From contig JAFTDB010000005.1 in NCBI GenBank assembly GCA_017454375.1, positions 1-64,000 of the forward strand: a stretch of 64,000 nucleotides of DNA. The letters run 5' to 3'. The stretch comes from Acholeplasmatales bacterium (lineage in GTDB: Bacteria; Bacillota_I; Bacilli_A; Acholeplasmatales; Anaeroplasmataceae). Both the position numbers and the translations under genes were made by a program. The notes under the pieces were generated by a model. The model was not told the origin of the DNA. It did no database searches and saw only the letters and a list, made by a program, of their open reading frames with translations. Shown in pieces: positions 35,159 through 44,269 of this stretch. Within the stretch, counting starts at the first letter, position 1; the number at the start of each line of letters is the position of its first letter.

Positions 35159-37588
35159 ATGAACACTAAAGTAATTATAGTAGAATCTCCAAGTAAATCT
35201 CATACAATCGAAACTTATTTAGGATCTGATTATGAAGTGTTATCTTCTAAGGGCCATATTAAGGAATTAGCCACTAAAGGTCATGGTGGTTTAGGAATCG
35301 ATATCGAAAATGGTTTTATCCCTTCTTATGAAATAATTCCTGAAAAGAAAGCTTTAGTAGATGAATTAATCAGAAAAACAAAGGGTAAAGAAGTATTCTT
35401 GGCAACCGACCCCGACCGTGAGGGAGAGGCGATTGCTTATCACTTAGCCAATGTACTTGGCTTAGATACAGCTTCTAATAACCGTATTGAATTCCATGAG
35501 ATTACAAAAAAGGCAGTACTTGAAGGATTAAAGAATCCTCACACTATCGATTTAAAGCTTGTTGAATCACAAGAAACAAGAAGAATGATTGATAGAATCT
35601 TAGGATTTAAATTATCAAAATTATTAAAATCAAAAATTAAATCAACTAGCGCAGGTCGTGTACAATCAGTTGCGTTATTATTAATAGTTCAATTAGAGAA
35701 TGAAATTTTAGCTTTTATTCCTACAAAATATTACGAAATGGAAGCTATTATTAATGGAGTTAAGCTAAAGCTTAATGAGATTGATGGCGTTAAATATGAT
35801 TCAAAGAATCGTATAACAAAGCGTGAAATTTTAGAGGATTTAAAATCTAGATTATTATCATTTAGAGTATGTAATGTAGAAACTAAAGAGGTTAGAAGAC
35901 AATCTAAGCCTACATACACTACATCTACACTACAACAGGATGCATCTAGTAAGCTTAATTTCTCACCTTCTAAGACTATGAGACTTGCTCAAGAGCTTTA
36001 TGAAGGTAAGAAGATTGGTGATGAGACAGTCGGTTTAATTACCTATATGCGTACTGACTCAACTAGACTTTCTAATGATTTCATAAAAGAAGCAAATGAA
36101 TGCATTTTAACTAATGCTGGTGTTAATTATATCGGTAGAACTAAAACTACTGAACAAAAGAATATGCAAGACGCACATGAAGGTATTAGACCTACATCTG
36201 CGTTTAGAAAGCCAGAGCTTGTTAAGAAATATTTAACTCCTGATGAGTTTAAATTATATTCATTAATTTATAAGCGTACCTTAGCTTCTTTAATGACTAA
36301 TGCAGTATTTAATCAAACTAAAGTTGAGTTTGAAAATAATGGTTCACTTTGGTCAGCAAGTGGTATGGAGCTTATCTTTGATGGTTACCTAAAGGTATAC
36401 GGAAAAGATGATGAAGAATTAGAGAATCCACTTCCAAAATTCGCTTTAGGAAGCGAATTTAACGCATCTGATATTAATATATTAGATAAGGAAACTGAAC
36501 CTAAACATCGTTATACAGAAGCATCTTTAATCAAGGATATGGAAGAGCTTGGTATTGGTAGACCATCTACTTATGCGTTAACTATTGAAACACTTTTAAA
36601 GCGTGGATATGTAACACTAGATAAGAAGTCTTTAGTACCAACTGAACAAGGTGTTTTAACAACTAATAGTCTTCAAGATTATTTCCAAGATGTTATTAAT
36701 GTTAAATACACAGCCTTGATGGAAGAAGATCTAGATAAGATTGCTAATGGTGAATTAACTAAGAATGAAGAAATGAATAATTTCTATGATAAATTCATTC
36801 CAATCTTTGATTATGCTAAAGAGAATATGGATAATAAATATCCAATTGAAACAGATGAAATCTGTCCAGTATGTGGCAACAAATTAGTTATCAGATATGG
36901 TAGATTTGGAGAATTCACTGCTTGTAGTAATTACCCTACATGTAACTACATCAAGAAGGAAGAAGCTAAGATTATTGATTCTAATGTAGTTTGCCCTAAC
37001 TGTGGTAGCGGACACCTAGTATCTCATATGAATGGTAAGGGTCAATTATTCTATGCATGTAACAATTATCCTACATGTAAAACAACATATTCTGACCTAC
37101 CTACAAATGAGGTTTGTCCAGAGTGTGGAGCAATGATGCTTGAGGATAAATCAGGTAGACGTTATTGTTCAAATAAGTGCTACCTAAAGGATTTATTCGT
37201 TTGTCCTGAATGTGGTGTTGGTCACCTAATTCCTAGGGAAGCAATGAGAGGTAAGAATAAAGGAAATACCTTCTACGCATGCGATAATATCAAGTGTAGA
37301 ACAATCATCAATGATACCCCAACAGCTGAGGTTTGTCCTAAGTGTGGTGGTATGATGGTTAAGGATAAGGAAGGCAACCTATACTGTTATAAAAAGTGTG
37401 ATGAAAAGACTGAAGTAGTCCTAAATGAGGGCGAGGTATTATGCCCTAAGTGTGGTAAAGGCCATTTCGTCTTAAGAACTGCATCTAAGGGTAAGAATAA
37501 GGGTAGTAATTTCTATGCTTGTTCAAATTTCCCTAAGTGTAAAAACATCTTATCAGTAGAAGAATATAACAAATTATTACAAAAATAG
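35159..37588 (+). CDS. topA: DNA topoisomerase I with six C-terminal zinc-ribbon units
   Basis: Type IA topoisomerase, 809 residues, relaxing negative supercoils. Toprim domain at the start (VIIVESPSKSHTIETYL, ATDPDREGEAIAYHL). Catalytic Tyr near residue 296 in GLITYMRTDSTRLS. STSAGRVQSVALLL and ELGIGRPSTYALTI are further family boxes. The C-terminus has six Cys-rich units, beginning CPVCGNK, CPNCGSG, CPECGAM, CPECGVG, CPKCGGM and CPKCGKG, alternating long and short forms. B. subtilis TopA has fewer. The stop codon lies inside the first copy of the 42-bp direct repeat. Confidence 0.96.
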   Translation: MNTKVIIVESPSKSHTIETYLGSDYEVLSSKGHIKELATKGHGGLGIDIENGFIPSYEIIPEKKALVDELIRKTKGKEVFLATDPDREGEAIAYHLANVLGLDTASNNRIEFHEITKKAVLEGLKNPHTIDLKLVESQETRRMIDRILGFKLSKLLKSKIKSTSAGRVQSVALLLIVQLENEILAFIPTKYYEMEAIINGVKLKLNEIDGVKYDSKNRITKREILEDLKSRLLSFRVCNVETKEVRRQSKPTYTTSTLQQDASSKLNFSPSKTMRLAQELYEGKKIGDETVGLITYMRTDSTRLSNDFIKEANECILTNAGVNYIGRTKTTEQKNMQDAHEGIRPTSAFRKPELVKKYLTPDEFKLYSLIYKRTLASLMTNAVFNQTKVEFENNGSLWSASGMELIFDGYLKVYGKDDEELENPLPKFALGSEFNASDINILDKETEPKHRYTEASLIKDMEELGIGRPSTYALTIETLLKRGYVTLDKKSLVPTEQGVLTTNSLQDYFQDVINVKYTALMEEDLDKIANGELTKNEEMNNFYDKFIPIFDYAKENMDNKYPIETDEICPVCGNKLVIRYGRFGEFTACSNYPTCNYIKKEEAKIIDSNVVCPNCGSGHLVSHMNGKGQLFYACNNYPTCKTTYSDLPTNEVCPECGAMMLEDKSGRRYCSNKCYLKDLFVCPECGVGHLIPREAMRGKNKGNTFYACDNIKCRTIINDTPTAEVCPKCGGMMVKDKEGNLYCYKKCDEKTEVVLNEGEVLCPKCGKGHFVLRTASKGKNKGSNFYACSNFPKCKNILSVEEYNKLLQK

Positions 37589-37622
37589 GCAATTCGTTGC
37601 CTATTTTTTATTTTTTCTTTAA
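37581..37622. repeat. 42-bp direct repeat, copy 1
   Basis: It starts in the last codons of topA and contains the whole terminator hairpin and T tail, ending CTTTAA. It is identical over 42 bases to 39442-39483. The flanking bases differ on both sides. Confidence 0.95.
37583..37616 (+). terminator. terminator after topA (first copy)
   Basis: Stem ATAGGCAA/TTGCCTAT with a TTCG loop and a TTTTTATTTTTT tail. It is part of the 42-bp direct repeat and is identical to the terminator at 39444-39477. Confidence 0.92.
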
Positions 37623-37659
37623 ATAGTAATTAAACCATCTATTTTTTAACCAAAATTAA

Positions 37660-37668
37660 TGATAAAAT
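37660..37668 (+). promoter_or_regulatory. extended -10 promoter of the cassette
   Basis: TGATAAAAT (TG-n-TAAAAT) is 35 bp before the peptidase ATG at 37704. The cassette therefore appears to bring its own promoter. Confidence 0.5.
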
Positions 37669-37703
37669 ATAGGAAACAGTATTTTTGGAAAGGTTTAAAA
37701 TTT

Positions 37704-38975
37704 ATGAAAAATATTGTATTTTTGTTATTAAGCATTGTAGGTGCTGTTTTTTCAACTGTTGTTGAAACTATTGATATAATTGGTAATTCTGTAGAAAGTA
37801 CAATTCAATTTATCAATTCCTCTTTTGATAGTCTGACTAACTACCTTTATTCAACTGGTTATGATATTAATATTTATAAGATGGAAGATTACGATATTCA
37901 AATAAGTTCTATTACAGGTGAAGAAAAAGGAAAAATATTATTGTTTAATGATGGAGAATTCTACATGACAATAAGTGATGATTCATTACTATATAGTTGT
38001 GATTTTAAGGCTGATGACTCATTTGTTGATAATGCAAGGTCTGGAAAACTTGTCTATAACGTAATTACTGGTTATTTAAAATATGATGAAAAAAATAAAA
38101 CGTATGTTCCTGATGGAGAGTATATAAGCGATTACCCATTTGCATGCTTTAGTGCTTATAAAGGGCAAGAAAGTCCTGGCGCAGGACGTATATCTAATCC
38201 GGATATATATGTTTCTGATAGGTATGGAGAAGGATGGGCAAAGGATTCAGAAAAGACACTTACTTATGAAATTCGTCAAAATGGACCCCAAAAAAACATG
38301 GAAGGATTTTCACAATTTAATCTTTCCTGTTATTACAAAAATAATAGTAATGGTGATCCTTTAAGTGAAGGAAATTGTTGTACAGTAGCTCCATTTACAA
38401 TTATTAGATACCTTATGAGAAAGTATCATAGAGATGATAATTATGCTGATTCACATTATGAGGTTTATAATCCAGAAATTGAGGAACCAAATATCTATAA
38501 TAATAAGAATATAGGCCAACCAAATTCGCCATTTTTTTTAAGGTCCGAACATGATAGAAGATGGTGTGAACTTTACCGTAGGACTAGAAAAAAGACATAT
38601 GATATGTATGGTACTGTAGAAGGCCTAAATTTAGGACAATCTTCAGGTATTGTTGAAGCAGTTATGGGTTTATACGGGGATAGTATAGATGGAATTGAAG
38701 AGATAAACTGGCAAGTCCATTTGAATGATTATATATCTGAAATCAATCGAGATATGCCACTTATGTGGAGTATTATGGGAGGAGATTATAATGGACCACA
38801 TACGATGTGTGTGGCTGGCTATCAAATTTGGTCAAGAACAAGTGGATGGTGGATTTTTCAAAAAAAAGAATATATAAATTTAGCAGAAGTAAGAGATGGT
38901 TGGACTACAGAACAAAGATATTTTGACTTTAAAGCTTTTGTAAGCTCTGGGGCATTTGTACGATTTGCTTACTAA
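37704..38975 (+). CDS. secreted C39/papain-like cysteine peptidase family protein
   Basis: Protein of 423 residues. An N-terminal signal sequence (MKNIVFLLLSIVGAVFST) is followed by a region of about 200 residues of unknown type. A peptidase-like domain begins with GNCCTVAPFTIIRYLMRKY, in which one of the adjacent Cys is the probable nucleophile. The likely catalytic His is in NGPHTMCVAGYQ. The segment NLAEVRDGWTTEQRYFDF resembles the end of C10/C39-like domains. ATG 37704 is supported by GGAAAGG; the in-frame ATG at 37659 lies upstream of the promoter's transcription start. It lies in the direct-repeat cassette, 18 bp before a lipoprotein gene. Confidence 0.7.
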   Translation: MKNIVFLLLSIVGAVFSTVVETIDIIGNSVESTIQFINSSFDSLTNYLYSTGYDINIYKMEDYDIQISSITGEEKGKILLFNDGEFYMTISDDSLLYSCDFKADDSFVDNARSGKLVYNVITGYLKYDEKNKTYVPDGEYISDYPFACFSAYKGQESPGAGRISNPDIYVSDRYGEGWAKDSEKTLTYEIRQNGPQKNMEGFSQFNLSCYYKNNSNGDPLSEGNCCTVAPFTIIRYLMRKYHRDDNYADSHYEVYNPEIEEPNIYNNKNIGQPNSPFFLRSEHDRRWCELYRRTRKKTYDMYGTVEGLNLGQSSGIVEAVMGLYGDSIDGIEEINWQVHLNDYISEINRDMPLMWSIMGGDYNGPHTMCVAGYQIWSRTSGWWIFQKKEYINLAEVRDGWTTEQRYFDFKAFVSSGAFVRFAY

Positions 38976-38993
38976 AAAAAGAAAGGAGTATAT

Positions 38994-39437
38994 ATGTTTA
39001 AGAAAATATTTTTAATCTTAATCTTCATATTAACACTAGTATCTTGTAATCCAAGCGGTGTAGTAATCTATGTTCCAGGGGCAAATATCAAAACCAGTGA
39101 TTATAATTTGAAATATGAATCATTGGTTTTTGAAGATGAATTGGTTACTGTTAATCTAGTTTTAGATATTTATAACATGGATGATTATTCAAAATTTTAT
39201 AAAGCAGAGGTATCATATAAGCCAACAAAAGATGGTACATACATAAATGTCATTCAACCAATAGAAATCATTTTTAATGGCAATTTGATGAATACAGATG
39301 AAGAATTTATTAGTTTCCCTGATAAGTATACAAAAATAACGCTTAAATATCCTGTACAAGTTAAAGATAAAAGCATGAATTTTAAATTTGGAAAAGACAT
39401 TGTTAAACTTGAGTTAACTCTAAAATATACTAAATAA
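38994..39437 (+). CDS. small lipoprotein of unknown function
   Basis: Lipobox LVSC with the lipidated Cys at residue 18 after a short hydrophobic signal. The mature part of about 130 residues is beta-rich (alternating strands such as YESLVFEDELVTVNLVLDIY and KYTKITLKYPVQV), perhaps an Ig-like or LEA-14-like domain. No Cys other than the anchor is present. The strong site AAAGGAG precedes it. It is probably co-translated with the peptidase and could act as its partner or inhibitor, which is a guess from position. Confidence 0.7.
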   Translation: MFKKIFLILIFILTLVSCNPSGVVIYVPGANIKTSDYNLKYESLVFEDELVTVNLVLDIYNMDDYSKFYKAEVSYKPTKDGTYINVIQPIEIIFNGNLMNTDEEFISFPDKYTKITLKYPVQVKDKSMNFKFGKDIVKLELTLKYTK

Positions 39438-39441
39438 GTAT

Positions 39442-39483
39442 AAAAATAGGCAATTCGTTGCCTATTTTTTATTTTTTCTTTAA
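39442..39483. repeat. 42-bp direct repeat, copy 2
   Basis: Identical to 37581-37622. It starts 4 bp after the lipoprotein stop. Its last bases (TTTAA) overlap the -35 position of the ftsY promoter. Confidence 0.95.
39444..39477 (+). terminator. terminator after the lipoprotein gene (second copy)
   Basis: Same stem ATAGGCAA/TTGCCTAT, TTCG loop and T-rich tail as after topA. Confidence 0.92.
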
Positions 39484-39507
39484 TACCATAATAAATTATG
39501 GTATAAT
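39479..39507 (+). promoter_or_regulatory. ftsY promoter with inverted repeat
   Basis: TTTAAT at 39479-39484 and TATAAT at 39502-39507 are 17 bases apart. An 8-bp inverted repeat TACCATAA/TTATGGTA (39484-39491 and 39496-39503) fills the spacer and enters the -10. The start codon is at 39531. Confidence 0.6.
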
Positions 39508-39530
39508 ACAAATAATTGTGAGGTTTTTTT

Positions 39531-40499
39531 ATGGGATTATTTAATATTTTTAAACATAAAGACAAAAAAACTAAAGAAAAATATAAATTAGGACTTCATA
39601 AAACAAGAGAAGGAGCTTTAGCTTCACTTAATGAGATATTGTCAAAATCAAGTAAAATTGATGATGAATTATTTGATAGTCTAGAAGAAATATTTATTAC
39701 ATCTGATATCGGTGTTGATACAGTTATAGATTTTATTGATAAGCTTAAAGAGGAAGTTAATCATAAAAAGATTACTAATCCAATTGAGCTACAAGAAATC
39801 ATCATTGATAAGATTTTTGAAATATATCTAAATGGTGAAATTGTTAATGCCAACCTACAGCTTAACAAGGAAGGCTTATCTGTTGTTTTATTTGTTGGCG
39901 TAAATGGTGTTGGTAAAACAACATCAATTGCCAAGATTGCTAACCAATACAAAAAGCTTGGTAAGAAGGTTTTACTAGCTGCTGGTGATACATTTAGAGC
40001 TGGTGCTATAGAACAGCTATCTGTATGGGCTAAAAGAATTGGTGTAGACATTGTAACTAAGCCAGCTGGCTCTGATCCATCAAGCGTTATGTATGATGCG
40101 ATTAAGAAGGCTAAAGAAGAAGGCTATGACCTACTTTTATGTGATACTGCAGGTAGACTTCAAAATAAAGTCAATTTAATGGCTGAATTATCTAAGATGA
40201 AAAGAGTATTAACATCATTTGATGAGAATGCATTATGTGAGACATTACTAGTAATCGATGCTCAAACAGGCCAAAACGGTATGTCACAAGCTAAGGCATT
40301 CAAGGAAGCTACTGATGTTACAGGTATTATCTTAACTAAGCTAGATGGTACATCTAAAGGTGGTATAGTACTTGCTATCCGTCATGAAATGGGTATACCA
40401 ATTAAGTATGTAGGACTTGGTGAAGGCGTAGATGATTTAGAGGTATTTGATATCGAAGATTATCTATATGGCTTATTTGCTGATTTCTTTGAGGAATAA
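39531..40499 (+). CDS. ftsY: signal recognition particle receptor FtsY
   Basis: SRP GTPase of 322 residues. The NG domain starts almost at once, without the long acidic A-domain of E. coli FtsY. Motifs: [15 protein letters not shown] (G1), [27 protein letters not shown] (G3), [10 protein letters not shown] (G4) and the closing [13 protein letters not shown]. It receives the SRP-ribosome complex at the membrane. It is followed 1 bp later by ylxM and then ffh, the standard Bacillota order. Confidence 0.96.
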   Translation: MGLFNIFKHKDKKTKEKYKLGLHKTREGALASLNEILSKSSKIDDELFDSLEEIFITSDIGVDTVIDFIDKLKEEVNHKKITNPIELQEIIIDKIFEIYLNGEIVNANLQLNKEGLSVVLFVGVNGVGKTTSIAKIANQYKKLGKKVLLAAGDTFRAGAIEQLSVWAKRIGVDIVTKPAGSDPSSVMYDAIKKAKEEGYDLLLCDTAGRLQNKVNLMAELSKMKRVLTSFDENALCETLLVIDAQTGQNGMSQAKAFKEATDVTGIILTKLDGTSKGGIVLAIRHEMGIPIKYVGLGEGVDDLEVFDIEDYLYGLFADFFEE

Positions 40500-40500
40500 T

Positions 40501-40791
40501 ATGGAAAGAGATATTATTATAAGTCTTTATGACATTTACCATAATCTTTTAACTGATAAGCAAAGAATGTATTTTGAGGATTATTATTATGCTGATTTAT
40601 CACTTTCAGAGATTGCAGATAATTATAATGTCAGCAGAAATGCAGTTCATGATCAGCTAAAGAGAACTGTTATTGAGCTTGAGGAATATGAAAATAAGCT
40701 ACACCTACAAGCTAAATTTCAAAAATTAGATAAAATTGAGTGTGATGAGGCTATAAAGAGCCAAATCACTGATATATTGTGGGAGGATTAA
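40501..40791 (+). CDS. ylxM: YlxM family DNA-binding-like protein
   Basis: Protein of 96 residues with a sigma-region-4-like helix-turn-helix: LTDKQRMYFEDYYYADLSLSEIADNYNVSRNAVHDQLKR. It is always found next to ffh in Bacillota and stimulates the SRP GTPase cycle in some species. ATG 40501 directly follows the ftsY stop; the longer frame upstream is inside ftsY. Confidence 0.93.
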   Translation: MERDIIISLYDIYHNLLTDKQRMYFEDYYYADLSLSEIADNYNVSRNAVHDQLKRTVIELEEYENKLHLQAKFQKLDKIECDEAIKSQITDILWED

Positions 40792-40792
40792 C

Positions 40793-42214
40793 ATGGCCTT
40801 TGATAATTTAAGTTCTCGCTTACAAATGGGCTTAAGAAGAGTTACTGGTAAGGGAAAATTAAATGAAAATGATATCGAAGAAATGCTTCGTGAAATAAGA
40901 CTATCTTTACTTGAAGCCGATGTTAACTATAAAGTTGTTAAAAAATTCTTAGCTAATGTTAAAGAACAAGCATTAGGTGAAAAGATTTTAAAGGGCTTAA
41001 ACCCAGGTCAACAAGTAGTTAAGGTCGTAAGAGAAGAATTAAAGAGAACTCTTGGTGATGAAGCATCTGAATTAAATATTAAAAATGGTCGTACTATTAT
41101 AATGGCAGTCGGCTTACAAGGTGCAGGTAAAACTACAGCTGTTGGTAAAATGGCTCTATTCTATCGTAAAAAGCTTAAAAAGAAGCCTTTATTAATTGCA
41201 GCTGATATTTATCGTCCAGCCGCAATCGACCAATTAAAAACAATTGGTAAGCAAATTGATGTACCTGTATTTGATATGGGTGTTAACACATCAGCTGTTA
41301 AGATTGTTACTGAAGGTTTAAAATATGCAAATCAAATTGATTCTGACTTTGTAATCATCGATACTGCGGGTCGTCTACAAATCAATGAAGAACTAATGCA
41401 AGAATTAATTGATGTTAAGAATTGCTGCCACCCTGATGAAATCTTATTAACAGTAGATGCCATGGCTGGTCAGGATGCAGTAAATGTTGCAACTGCCTTC
41501 CATGAGAAGCTAGATGTTACAGGTATCATCTTAACTAAGCTAGATGGTGATACACGTGGTGGTGCTGCCTTATCTATTAAGGAAATGACAGGAATTCCTA
41601 TTAAGCTTGCATCAAATGGTGAAAAGCTTGATGCTTTAGAGATTTTCTATCCAGATAGACTTGCTGATAGAATCCTAGGTATGGGTGATGTATTATCTTT
41701 AATTGATACAGTTACAGAAAACATCGATGAGGATGAAATGAAGTCACAGGCTGAAAAGATGATGAGTGGCTCATTTAACTATAATGACTTATTAAAGCAA
41801 TTTAAGATGATTAAAAGAATGGGCTCTTTATCAAAAATCTTAGGCTTCCTACCTGGTATGGGTAATATGAAGCAAGCTATGAGCCAGGTTGATGATAAAG
41901 CCTTCGATAAGATAGAAGCAATTATCTTCTCTATGACTGAAAAGGAAAGAAAGCATCCAGAACTTATCGATAAGGATTTCAAGCGTAGAGAAAGAATTGC
42001 CAGAGGTTCTGGTCGTTCAATTCAAGAGGTTAATAAGCTTCGTGAAACACTAGAAACTATGAAGAAGTCTATGAGACAAATGAAAAACATGGATGAAGGC
42101 CAGCTTAAGAATATGGAAAGACAAGTTAAGTCAGGCAATTATTCAGCAATGCCAGGTGCCCAAACTAAATATAAAAAGGGCAAGGGTAAAGGAAAAGGTA
42201 ATTTTAGGTTTTAA
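40793..42214 (+). CDS. ffh: signal recognition particle protein Ffh
   Basis: SRP54 homologue of 473 residues. NG domain motifs: GLQGAGKTTAVGKMA, AADIYRPAAIDQL, DTAGRLQINEEL, TKLDGDTRGG. The Met-rich M domain (from about 300) has LPGMGNMKQAMSQV and RIARGSGRSIQEVNKL, which contacts SRP RNA. The tail is Lys/Gly rich. The scRNA (ffs) gene is not seen in the window. Confidence 0.97.
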   Translation: MAFDNLSSRLQMGLRRVTGKGKLNENDIEEMLREIRLSLLEADVNYKVVKKFLANVKEQALGEKILKGLNPGQQVVKVVREELKRTLGDEASELNIKNGRTIIMAVGLQGAGKTTAVGKMALFYRKKLKKKPLLIAADIYRPAAIDQLKTIGKQIDVPVFDMGVNTSAVKIVTEGLKYANQIDSDFVIIDTAGRLQINEELMQELIDVKNCCHPDEILLTVDAMAGQDAVNVATAFHEKLDVTGIILTKLDGDTRGGAALSIKEMTGIPIKLASNGEKLDALEIFYPDRLADRILGMGDVLSLIDTVTENIDEDEMKSQAEKMMSGSFNYNDLLKQFKMIKRMGSLSKILGFLPGMGNMKQAMSQVDDKAFDKIEAIIFSMTEKERKHPELIDKDFKRRERIARGSGRSIQEVNKLRETLETMKKSMRQMKNMDEGQLKNMERQVKSGNYSAMPGAQTKYKKGKGKGKGNFRF

Positions 42215-42216
42215 TT

Positions 42217-43086
42217 ATGAAATTAATTTCAGGTATTTATAATGATAAACAATTAAATAAATATCTAGATTTTATTGATGGAGCCATATTAATGGTTCCT
42301 CATTTTTCTTTAGTTTATGAAGATTTAGATCTAAATAAAGCTATATCTAAGATGAAAAAGCTAGGTAAAACAATCATTTTATCTTTAAATAAGATATTTA
42401 CAGAAGATGAAATAGATGAAGCTTATAAGTTCTTAGATGAATATAAGAATGAAGAAGTACTATTTTATGTAGCTGATTTAGGCTTAATTAAGTATGCTAA
42501 GGATAATAATATCTTAGATAAAATAATTTATAATCCTGAGACAATGATTACTAATTATTTAGATTTAAGCGTATATATGGGCTTTAATTTAGATGCTTAT
42601 GGTATTTCTAATGAAATTACTATTGAGGATTTAAAAACTATCTATGATAAGACTAAGGCTCCGCTATTTTATCTTGGCTTTGGTAAGAGATTAATGTTTT
42701 ATTCTAAGAGAAAATTATTATCTTTATATAAAGAAAAATATCAAACTAAATTCAGCTTTGATGATTTATATCTAAAAGAAGAAACTAGAGATGATAAATA
42801 TAAAATCATTGAGAATAATAATGGTACAATGATTTATAGAAGCTATTTCATATCACTTCATAAAGAATTAGATGATTTATTATTCTTAAAATATTTCTAT
42901 ATAGATCCACTAGATTTAGAAGAAGATGATTATTTAAATGCTTTAAGTGCTTATCATGATTATCTATATAACATCATAGGCCATGATGAATTTATTAAGA
43001 AAATAGATAGTTTAAATCTAAATATCAGTGATGGATTTGCCTATAACGATAGTGTATATCAAAAGGAGGATCTAAAGAATGGCTAA
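42217..43086 (+). CDS. U32 peptidase-like short paralogue (YrrN-type)
   Basis: Protein of 289 residues resembling the small partner of U32 peptidase pairs: an N-terminal barrel half (GAILMVPHFSLVYEDLDL, TIILSLNKIF, YNPETMITNYLDLSVYMGF) and then PLFYLGFGKRLMFYSKRKLL. The Cys cluster of the larger partner is missing. In B. subtilis YrrN and YrrO together are needed for 5-hydroxyuridine at tRNA position 34. It overlaps the next gene by 8 bp, consistent with a complex. Confidence 0.72.
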   Translation: MKLISGIYNDKQLNKYLDFIDGAILMVPHFSLVYEDLDLNKAISKMKKLGKTIILSLNKIFTEDEIDEAYKFLDEYKNEEVLFYVADLGLIKYAKDNNILDKIIYNPETMITNYLDLSVYMGFNLDAYGISNEITIEDLKTIYDKTKAPLFYLGFGKRLMFYSKRKLLSLYKEKYQTKFSFDDLYLKEETRDDKYKIIENNNGTMIYRSYFISLHKELDDLLFLKYFYIDPLDLEEDDYLNALSAYHDYLYNIIGHDEFIKKIDSLNLNISDGFAYNDSVYQKEDLKNG

Positions 43087-44266
43087 GTTTGAACTTTTAG
43101 CTCCTGCTGGAGATTTAGAAAAATTAAAATTTGCGATCCTTTATGGTGCTGATGCAGTATTCATTGGTGGTAAGAGATTTTCACTTCGTTCTAGAGCTTC
43201 TAATTTTACTTTAGAAGATATTAAAGAGGGCTGTGATTTCGCTCATGCCCACAATGCTAAAATTCATGTAACATGTAATATTGTAATGCACAATATCGAT
43301 GTTGATGGAGTGTTAGATTATCTAAAAGATCTAGAGAGTTGTGGTGTTGATGCGATTATAACATCATCTTTATACATCCTAGGCTTAGTTAAAAAGCATA
43401 CTAAGATGGAGGCTCATGTATCTACTCAACAATCTGTTTCTAATGATAAGGCAATCGCCTTACTAAAGGAAATGGGAGCGGACAGAGTAGTACTAGCTCG
43501 TGAGCTTACACTTTCTGATATAGAGAATGCTAAGAAGAAGTCAGATGTAGATTTAGAAGTATTTATCCATGGTGGTATGTGCTCATCCTTCTCTGGACGT
43601 TGTATGTTATCTAACAATATGACTAATAGAGATGCTAACCGTGGTGGATGTGCTCATAGTTGTAGATGGGGATATGATATCTATAAATTAGATAAAAAGA
43701 TATCAAATGAGATATTTACAGCCTCATCAAAGGATTTATGTGCATTAAGATATATTCCAAAGCTAATTGATTTAGGTGTTAATTCATTTAAAATTGAAGG
43801 TAGAATGAAATCACTTCATTATATCTCAACTATCGTTAATACTTATCGTAGATTAATAGATGAATATCTAAATACTGGTAAGATTAATGATATGGATCAA
43901 TACGAAAAAGATATCCTAAAGGCTGAAAATAGAGAGACTGCGACAGGCTTTTTGGGTGGAAAGATTACAATTGATAATCAATTATTTGATTTAAATAATC
44001 AATCCCCTACAAAAGAATTTGTTGGTATCTGTAGAGATTATGATTTAGATAACCACACAGCAATTATCGAGCAACGTAATTATTTTGAGCCTAATTCAAA
44101 GCTTGAGGTATTCACACCAGAAGAGACTTATATTATTGATGTAGAGGACATCAAGGATAGCGATGGTAATGTACTGGATGCTGCACGTCACCCACATCAA
44201 ATGATCTATTTTAAAACAGAAAAGCCAATACCTGTTAATTCAATGCTAAGGCTTGTAATGGAATAG
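43079..44266 (+). CDS. U32 peptidase family protein, tRNA hydroxylation (YrrO/TrhP-type)
   Basis: Protein of 395 residues. N-terminal LLAPAGDLEKLKFAILYGAD and GGKRFSLRSRASNF are family hallmarks. The signature EVFIHGGMCSSFSGRCML, then NRGGCAHSCRWGYDIY, provides the Cys set that binds a 4Fe-4S cluster. FKIEGRMKSLHYI follows. U32 family members of this type act in prephenate-dependent hydroxylation of tRNA U34. Prephenate would be supplied by the nearby aro operon. It lies in the ffh operon. Confidence 0.88.
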   Translation: MAKFELLAPAGDLEKLKFAILYGADAVFIGGKRFSLRSRASNFTLEDIKEGCDFAHAHNAKIHVTCNIVMHNIDVDGVLDYLKDLESCGVDAIITSSLYILGLVKKHTKMEAHVSTQQSVSNDKAIALLKEMGADRVVLARELTLSDIENAKKKSDVDLEVFIHGGMCSSFSGRCMLSNNMTNRDANRGGCAHSCRWGYDIYKLDKKISNEIFTASSKDLCALRYIPKLIDLGVNSFKIEGRMKSLHYISTIVNTYRRLIDEYLNTGKINDMDQYEKDILKAENRETATGFLGGKITIDNQLFDLNNQSPTKEFVGICRDYDLDNHTAIIEQRNYFEPNSKLEVFTPEETYIIDVEDIKDSDGNVLDAARHPHQMIYFKTEKPIPVNSMLRLVME

Positions 44267-44269
44267 ATT

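Larger units (their letters stand above)
37623..39483. mobile_element. two-gene cassette bounded by 42-bp direct repeats (inferred insertion)
   Basis: The stretch between the two 42-bp copies, plus one copy, totals 1861 bp. It holds a secreted C39-like peptidase gene and a small lipoprotein gene. It lies between topA and the ftsY operon. No integrase or transposase is inside. Removing it by recombination between the repeats would leave topA, one terminator and ftsY, which is a plausible ancestral order. In the peptidase gene glycine is often GGA, while neighbouring genes favour GGT. Confidence 0.55.
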
